From positions 1,736,001 to 1,800,000 of the forward strand of contig JAMWBK010000005.1 of the NCBI GenBank assembly GCA_029953675.1: a DNA stretch of 64,000 nucleotides. The letters are read 5' to 3'. The position numbers and the translations under genes are program-made. The stretch comes from Rhodosorus marinus (lineage: Eukaryota > Rhodophyta > Stylonematophyceae > Stylonematales > Stylonemataceae). Below, piece after piece: positions 61,401-64,000 of this stretch. Position 1 is the stretch's first letter; every line of letters starts with the position of its first letter. The notes under the pieces were generated by a model, which saw nothing but the letters and a program-made list of their open reading frames with translations, had not been told where the DNA came from and did not search any database.

Positions 61401-62511
61401 CCATGCGAAATATTCGTCTAACGAGAAAAAATGCGTTACGCTGTACACACTGATTTCTGCTCTTGAAAGTCCCTTCCAGGGCCGCCAACCAACCCCCTCC
61501 CAAGCGACTAGATTTTTCACATGTTTTCCAGCGGGGAAACTGCGGCTGCCTAGTCGTGTTTAGTTTCGTCAAGAAATGTTCTGAAAGGAAATACTATCGG
61601 AGGTTCAACATGAGTGGAGGGGTGACAAACCCATCCTTTTCGTAAATCAGATTACTGGTAACCCCCCCATCTCCAACCCCTCTGGCACGAAGCGTGCCTT
61701 TTGTTGACGGGGCTAAATTGCTAGCAACCCCAGAACAAGGCTGTAGAGTCAGCCTTGTTCCCGAGCTTGGCCATCCTTCTTTCTTCCCACTCAACGCAGT
61801 GTTAAAAATTGCAAGTTTCTTAAAACAATTCAGTGGGACGCATAATTAGCTTCTAAACGGAGGGGGGGGGACTAGAAAGCTGGTTCTAGTCGGGATTGCT
61901 AAATAAGTGTTTTCCATCGAATATCGTACTTTCATGTATATACAATAAACCATTTAGATACACATCTAAAAACAAAAAATATTTGTAGTTTGAACCGTTT
62001 TATCGGTTAATAGCATATCCCAGATTTTTTACGGGGCTCGGTTTTGCACAAGAGCACCAAAGTACGTGCTGGGGGTTGTTATATCTATGGGGTGAAAAGA
62101 TTGATCTTTTCTGTGATGTCGTTCATATTTTCTCAAAATTCAAGAGTTTCTCGAGGGGCAAAAAGGAAAAGCGGGCAGAGATCCCGGCGCGATAGAATCT
62201 CTCTTTCTCTAGTTTCCTTTTTTTCCTTGGGCTTGGGGGGGGGGGAGGGGCCTCTGAGTGGGCTGGTTAGTGCTGTTGAGTGCCGAATCGGTGAGCATGA
62301 TGAGGTGTTGCTGATGATAAGGGCTGTAACGCTTTGGGAGAGTGTGTGAAGAGAGGAGTGGGAGAGGAAACTTTTCTGTGACTAGATATAAAGAATAGTT
62401 TTGGATTTCGATCCCAGTTTTTTGCAAGTAGAGTGAGTTTCCTTTTGAGAGTTTTGCGGATTTTCTAGAGCGCGGGAGGCGGTTTCGGGGGAGGGACTCC
62501 AACTTGAGAAG
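58484..62511. other. Gene-poor region before Sec61 alpha
   Basis: 58484-58960 is C-rich on plus (leader of the minus-strand gene). 59200-59720 is AT-rich. Open frames such as 60350-60562, 60894-61172 and 61218-61520 show no domains. A G run lies at 61862-61870 and another at 62236-62246. 62230-62511 is purine-rich and is probably the Sec61 leader. No RNA gene or transposon core was identified. Confidence 0.45.
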
Positions 62512-64000
62512 ATGAGAGTCCTTAATTTAGTCAAGCCCTTCATGGGCATTCTCCCGGAAATTGAGCAACCTGGGAAGACGGTTCCGTTTAAGGAGAAGGT
62601 GCTTTGGACGTCGATTACGCTCTTCATCTACCTCGTTTGCTGCCAAATTCCTTTGTATGGAGTGGTTAACACGAAATCGTCGGACCCGTTCTACTTTATG
62701 AGAGTGGTGCTGGCTGCGTCTAATCGAGGAACGCTGATGGAGCTTGGAATTTCTCCGATTGTTACGTCGTCGTTGATTATGCAACTTCTGGCTGGAGTGA
62801 AGATCATTGAGGTCGATCAAAGCGTCCAGGAGGATCGTGTTCTCTTCTCCGGAGCGCAGAAGCTTTTCGGTTTGGTCATTTGCCTTGTTGAGGCCATTGT
62901 TTATACTCTGTCGGGTATGTACGGTGAAGCGTCCGCACTAGGTGTTGGAAACATCATCCTCATCATCACCCAGCTGTTCGTAGCTGGGGTGGTGGTCCTA
63001 TTGCTTGATGAACTGCTGCAAAAGGGTTACGGAATGGGATCTGCTATCTCCCTTTTCATCGCTACAAATATTTGCGAAACCGTCATGTGGCAAGCATTGT
63101 CTCCGACAACGATTAACATTGGCCGTGGAGTTGAGTTCGAAGGAGCCTTGATCGCCATGTTTCATCTTTTGCTTACGAGGAAGGACAAGCCGCAAGCCTT
63201 GCAAAGCGCACTTTTCCGAACTGAGCTTCCGAACGTGAGCAACTTGGTGTCTACCGTGGTTGTTTTTGCAATCGTAATTTACTTCCAGGGCTTCAGAATA
63301 GACCTTCCGGTTAAGAGTCAGAACGTGCGTGGATACCAGGGATCTTATCCGATCAAACTATTCTACACCTCGAATACGCCGATCATCCTTCAGTCGGCAC
63401 TGGTGTCAAATCTGTACTTTTTGAGCCAGCTTCTGTACTCGAGATACCCGGAAAACTTCATTGTCAACCTCCTCGGTGTATGGCACACTATTAGCGAGGA
63501 GTCGACACAGATGTATCCAGTGGGAGGCCTTGCGTACTATATTTCGCGTCCAGCAACAATTCAAGGTGCCATAGCGGTGAGTTCAAACGGCAGAAACCAG
63601 CGCTACGTTATTCGATCATTTTCGTCATGGATATTGTCCAATTGATATTGTCCAACTGAAGCAATTGTTTCATCGACTCTGCCATTCGTAGGATCCAATT
63701 CGTGCGGTTTCTTATCTGGTTTTCATGCTTGGTGCTTGTGGGTTGTTCTCCAAGCTGTGGATCGAAGTGTCGGGTTCGTCCGCTAGGGATGTGGCAAGAC
63801 AGCTGAGGGATCAGAATATGACGATCAAGGGTCACAGAGAACAATCCGTTGTGAAGGAGCTGAACAGGTAAGACATATGCCAATAAGTCAGGAACGCTCG
63901 AAAATGGCGATCGCGACTGGCGGCGGGTACACTACGCATTTTTCGAAGCTGACGAGCAAACTTTTTTTTTGTTGGAATCGACCAGGTACATTCCGACTGC
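62512..64000 (+). CDS. SEC61A: Sec61 alpha, protein-translocation channel (3' end missing)
   Basis: Pore subunit of the ER translocon, conducting nascent secretory and membrane proteins. Exons: 62512-63576, 63692-63867 and 63986 onward, cut by the window end. About 418 of an expected ~475 residues are present. The start [20 protein letters not shown] is typical of eukaryotic Sec61 alpha. The SecY signatures [17 protein letters not shown] and [17 protein letters not shown] are intact. Later landmarks are [35 protein letters not shown], and the cytosolic loop ending VVKELNRYIPTA across the last junction. Donors are GTGAGT and GTAAGA. Roughly eight of ten membrane helices are inside the window. 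Confidence 0.96.

Overview
This is nuclear DNA of a eukaryote, most likely a photosynthetic alga and possibly a red alga. The genes are split by short GT-AG introns (about 54-140 nt), and each splice junction I give keeps the reading frame and restores family alignment unless marked otherwise. Core eukaryotic genes are present: condensin, a CHD remodeller, Sec61 alpha, OST48, DRG2 and DDX27. A riboflavin deaminase/reductase argues against an animal. A CpcT/CRUMPLED LEAF-type protein points to a plastid lineage. The species cannot be named from this window.

Layout. 0.8-10.2 kb (+): vesicular-type amino-acid transporter, condensin subunit 1 and RibD-type riboflavin enzyme. 11-24.8 kb: gene-poor, with homopolymer runs; it holds a small minus-strand ORF with an Sld2/RecQ4-like motif, a five-exon DONSON homologue (minus) and a 183-bp tandem duplication. 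24.8-31.1 kb (+): a CHD subfamily III remodeller whose C-terminus is spliced in frame to FYRN and FYRC domains. 32.6-33.8 kb (+): CpcT/CRL-like protein. 34.3-38.1 kb (-): OST48 and an unrecognised type I membrane protein. 38.9-41.3 kb (+): DDX27/Drs1 helicase. 41.7-43.6 kb (-): broken Mutator-like transposase. 45.2-46.9 kb (+): POT1-like telomere protein with an unusual N-terminal extension. 48.1-49.3 kb (+): unrecognised signal-peptide, coiled-coil and multi-pass membrane protein. 50.1-52 kb: long inverted repeat and a decayed reverse-transcriptase element. 52.6-54.1 kb (+): DRG2 GTPase. 54.6-55.7 kb (-): ELO fatty-acid elongase. 56.5-58.5 kb (-): unrecognised 554-residue protein. 62.5 kb to the end (+): Sec61 alpha, cut by the window edge.

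There is no operon-like logic. Two themes recur. Genome maintenance is represented by condensin, DONSON, the Sld2-like ORF, the POT1-like protein and CHD-FYR. The endoplasmic reticulum is represented by OST48, Sec61 alpha, ELO and two predicted signal-peptide membrane proteins. The start regions of most confident genes are G/purine-rich on the sense strand, which helps to orient unannotated stretches. The most unusual item is the CHD-FYR fusion. No family identification here could be checked against a database.
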